Shown here: positions 63,029-64,000 of the stretch, piece after piece | Numbering within the stretch: the first letter of the stretch is position 1 | Layout of the letters: every line of letters starts with the position of its first letter | From: Polluticoccus soli | GTDB taxonomy: Bacteria; Bacteroidota; Bacteroidia; Chitinophagales; Chitinophagaceae | DNA: 64,000 nt | NCBI RefSeq assembly: GCF_029269745.1 | Contig: NZ_JARJHT010000002.1 | Location: 1-64,000 of the forward strand | Direction of reading: 5' to 3' | The notes under the pieces: model-generated | Databases searched by the model: none | Seen by the model: only the letters and a program-made list of their open reading frames with translations | Told to the model about the DNA's origin: nothing | Translations under genes and position numbers: made by a program

Positions 63029-64000
63029 TTGAAAATACTTTTCTTAGCCAACCGCATTCCTTATCCTCCCTACAGGGGCGATAAACTGAAAATATTTAAC
63101 CTGGCTAAAAGGTTAAGTAAAAAGCATGAACTGCATTTGCTCACCTTTGCTCAAACCAAGCAAGAGTTTGAGTACAAGCAGGAGCTGGAAAAGATATTTA
63201 AGAAGGTAGACCTTATCTATCTTCCAAAATGGAAGTCTGCGCTGAATTGTCTGAGTGCAGCTTGGGATAACAAGCCACTACAAGTATTATACTTTCAGTC
63301 GGGGGAGATGCAGGCGAAATTGAACGACGTGCTTTCTGAATATAAGTTTGACGCGATACATGTGCAGCACCTGCGCATGTCACCATACCTAAAGGATAGA
63401 AAAGACCTGCCTCGCATTCTCGATCTGCCCGATGCATTTTCCTTGTACTGGGAGCGCCGGAAAAAGATCCAGCGCAATTTTCCTCGCCGCGTGTTCGAGA
63501 ATATGGAGCAGAGCCGCGTGTTGAAATATGAGAAGGTGACCAATGATTATAACCTGTCACTGGTATGTTCAAACGAAGACCTTGAGTATTTGAAAGAGGT
63601 GCACGGGTTAACGAATATTAAGCTACTGCCCAATGGCGTAGACCTTGATTCTTTCAAAGCCGGTGGGCATGACTACGAACACAATCACACGATATTGTTT
63701 ACGGGCAATATGGACTATGCGCCTAATATAGATGCTGTAGGATATTTCACCGAAGAGATATTGCCCTTGGTACGTGTGCGATTCCCTGAAACCAAATTTA
63801 TCATTGCCGGCCAACGCCCTGTGCCTAAAGTGCAGGCATTAGCCAACGAGCATGTGCTGGTTACAGGCTTTGTAAAAGACTTTGCTAAAGTATACAATGA
63901 TGCGAGCGTGGTTGTGGCTCCATTAAGATTTGGTGCCGGCACGCAAAATAAAGTACTGGAAGCGATGGCCATGGGTGTGCCGGTGGTGTGCTCACATATT
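63029..64000 (+). CDS. Glycosyltransferase family 4, incomplete at the window edge
   Basis: The frame opens on TTG at 63029 (an in-frame stop at 63014 bounds it) and stays open for 324 codons to the last base, with no stop. The N-terminus LKILFLANRIPYPPYRGDKL is the glycine-rich GT-B entry, and later DAIHVQHLRMSPYLKDRK, the LLPNGVDLDSF donor-site turn, ILFTGNMDYAPNIDAVGYF and PLRFGAGTQNKVLEAMAMGV appear. It resembles the TIGR03087-type glycosyltransferase. It follows ribBA by 27 bp, so it may be co-transcribed. Confidence 0.88.
   Translation, partial: MKILFLANRIPYPPYRGDKLKIFNLAKRLSKKHELHLLTFAQTKQEFEYKQELEKIFKKVDLIYLPKWKSALNCLSAAWDNKPLQVLYFQSGEMQAKLNDVLSEYKFDAIHVQHLRMSPYLKDRKDLPRILDLPDAFSLYWERRKKIQRNFPRRVFENMEQSRVLKYEKVTNDYNLSLVCSNEDLEYLKEVHGLTNIKLLPNGVDLDSFKAGGHDYEHNHTILFTGNMDYAPNIDAVGYFTEEILPLVRVRFPETKFIIAGQRPVPKVQALANEHVLVTGFVKDFAKVYNDASVVVAPLRFGAGTQNKVLEAMAMGVPVVCSHI

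Overview
The window looks like a chromosomal segment of a Bacteroidota species, most likely Chitinophagia/Chitinophagaceae. This is inferred from several proteins with type IX secretion (T9SS type A) C-terminal sorting domains, a very large tandem-95 cadherin-like surface protein, many TAnnTTT(G/A) promoter elements placed just upstream of starts, few Shine-Dalgarno sites, and small single-gene transcription units bounded by strong hairpin terminators. No rRNA, phage module, CRISPR array or complete insertion sequence is visible.

Layout. 1-10.4 kb: one giant minus-strand surface-protein gene that runs off the left edge. Its N-terminal 1,580 residues are a mosaic (unrecognised domain, Ig/cadherin-like, discoidin-like, DNRLRE) followed by 20 near-identical 95-residue repeats. 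11-20.3 kb: a secreted PD40-propeller/amidohydrolase, a small membrane protein, and a three-gene RND efflux operon (TolC-like, lipoprotein adaptor, permease). 20.6-25 kb: an ABC ATPase followed by a permease fused to an M1-type metallopeptidase. 25-34 kb: single-gene housekeeping and accessory functions: epoxide hydrolase, TMEM175-like channel, ankyrin protein, L,D-transpeptidase, peroxiredoxin/DsbA pair, three alpha/beta hydrolases (one frameshifted), VOC protein. 34-37 kb: TPR protein and a T9SS beta-rich protein. 37-42 kb: a run of short, mostly unrecognised genes, including three copies of a ~67-residue paralogue family and a Tdi1/DUF1851-like gene. 42-48 kb: a polyprenol-sugar-type glycosyltransferase, a GT-C-like membrane protein, a GreA-like protein and two tandem paralogues with L-type-lectin-like, PKD-like and T9SS domains. 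48.2-49.7 kb: a repeat-rich scar with a frameshifted terminase-small-subunit-like frame, dispersed REP-like repeats and palindromes. 49.7-54.2 kb: NYN/LOTUS protein, small T9SS protein, glutamate dehydrogenase and the ccmD-ccmC-ccmB heme-export genes. 54.3-57.8 kb: tRNA-Gly and tRNA-Leu, a secreted M43 metalloprotease and ftsE. 57.8-64 kb: a surface-glycan cluster (four glycosyltransferases and a formyltransferase) interrupted by ribBA and continuing past the right edge.

Functionally, the window is dominated by cell-surface and secreted proteins (adhesin, lectin-like proteins, protease, T9SS cargo) and envelope machinery (RND pump, ABC permease-peptidase, L,D-transpeptidase, FtsE, glycan synthesis), plus cytochrome c maturation and riboflavin synthesis. 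I found no clearly new defence or mobile system. The best candidates for a second look are the repeat array, the ABC-permease/peptidase fusion, the small paralogue family, the lectin pair and the repeat scar at 48.2-49.7 kb.
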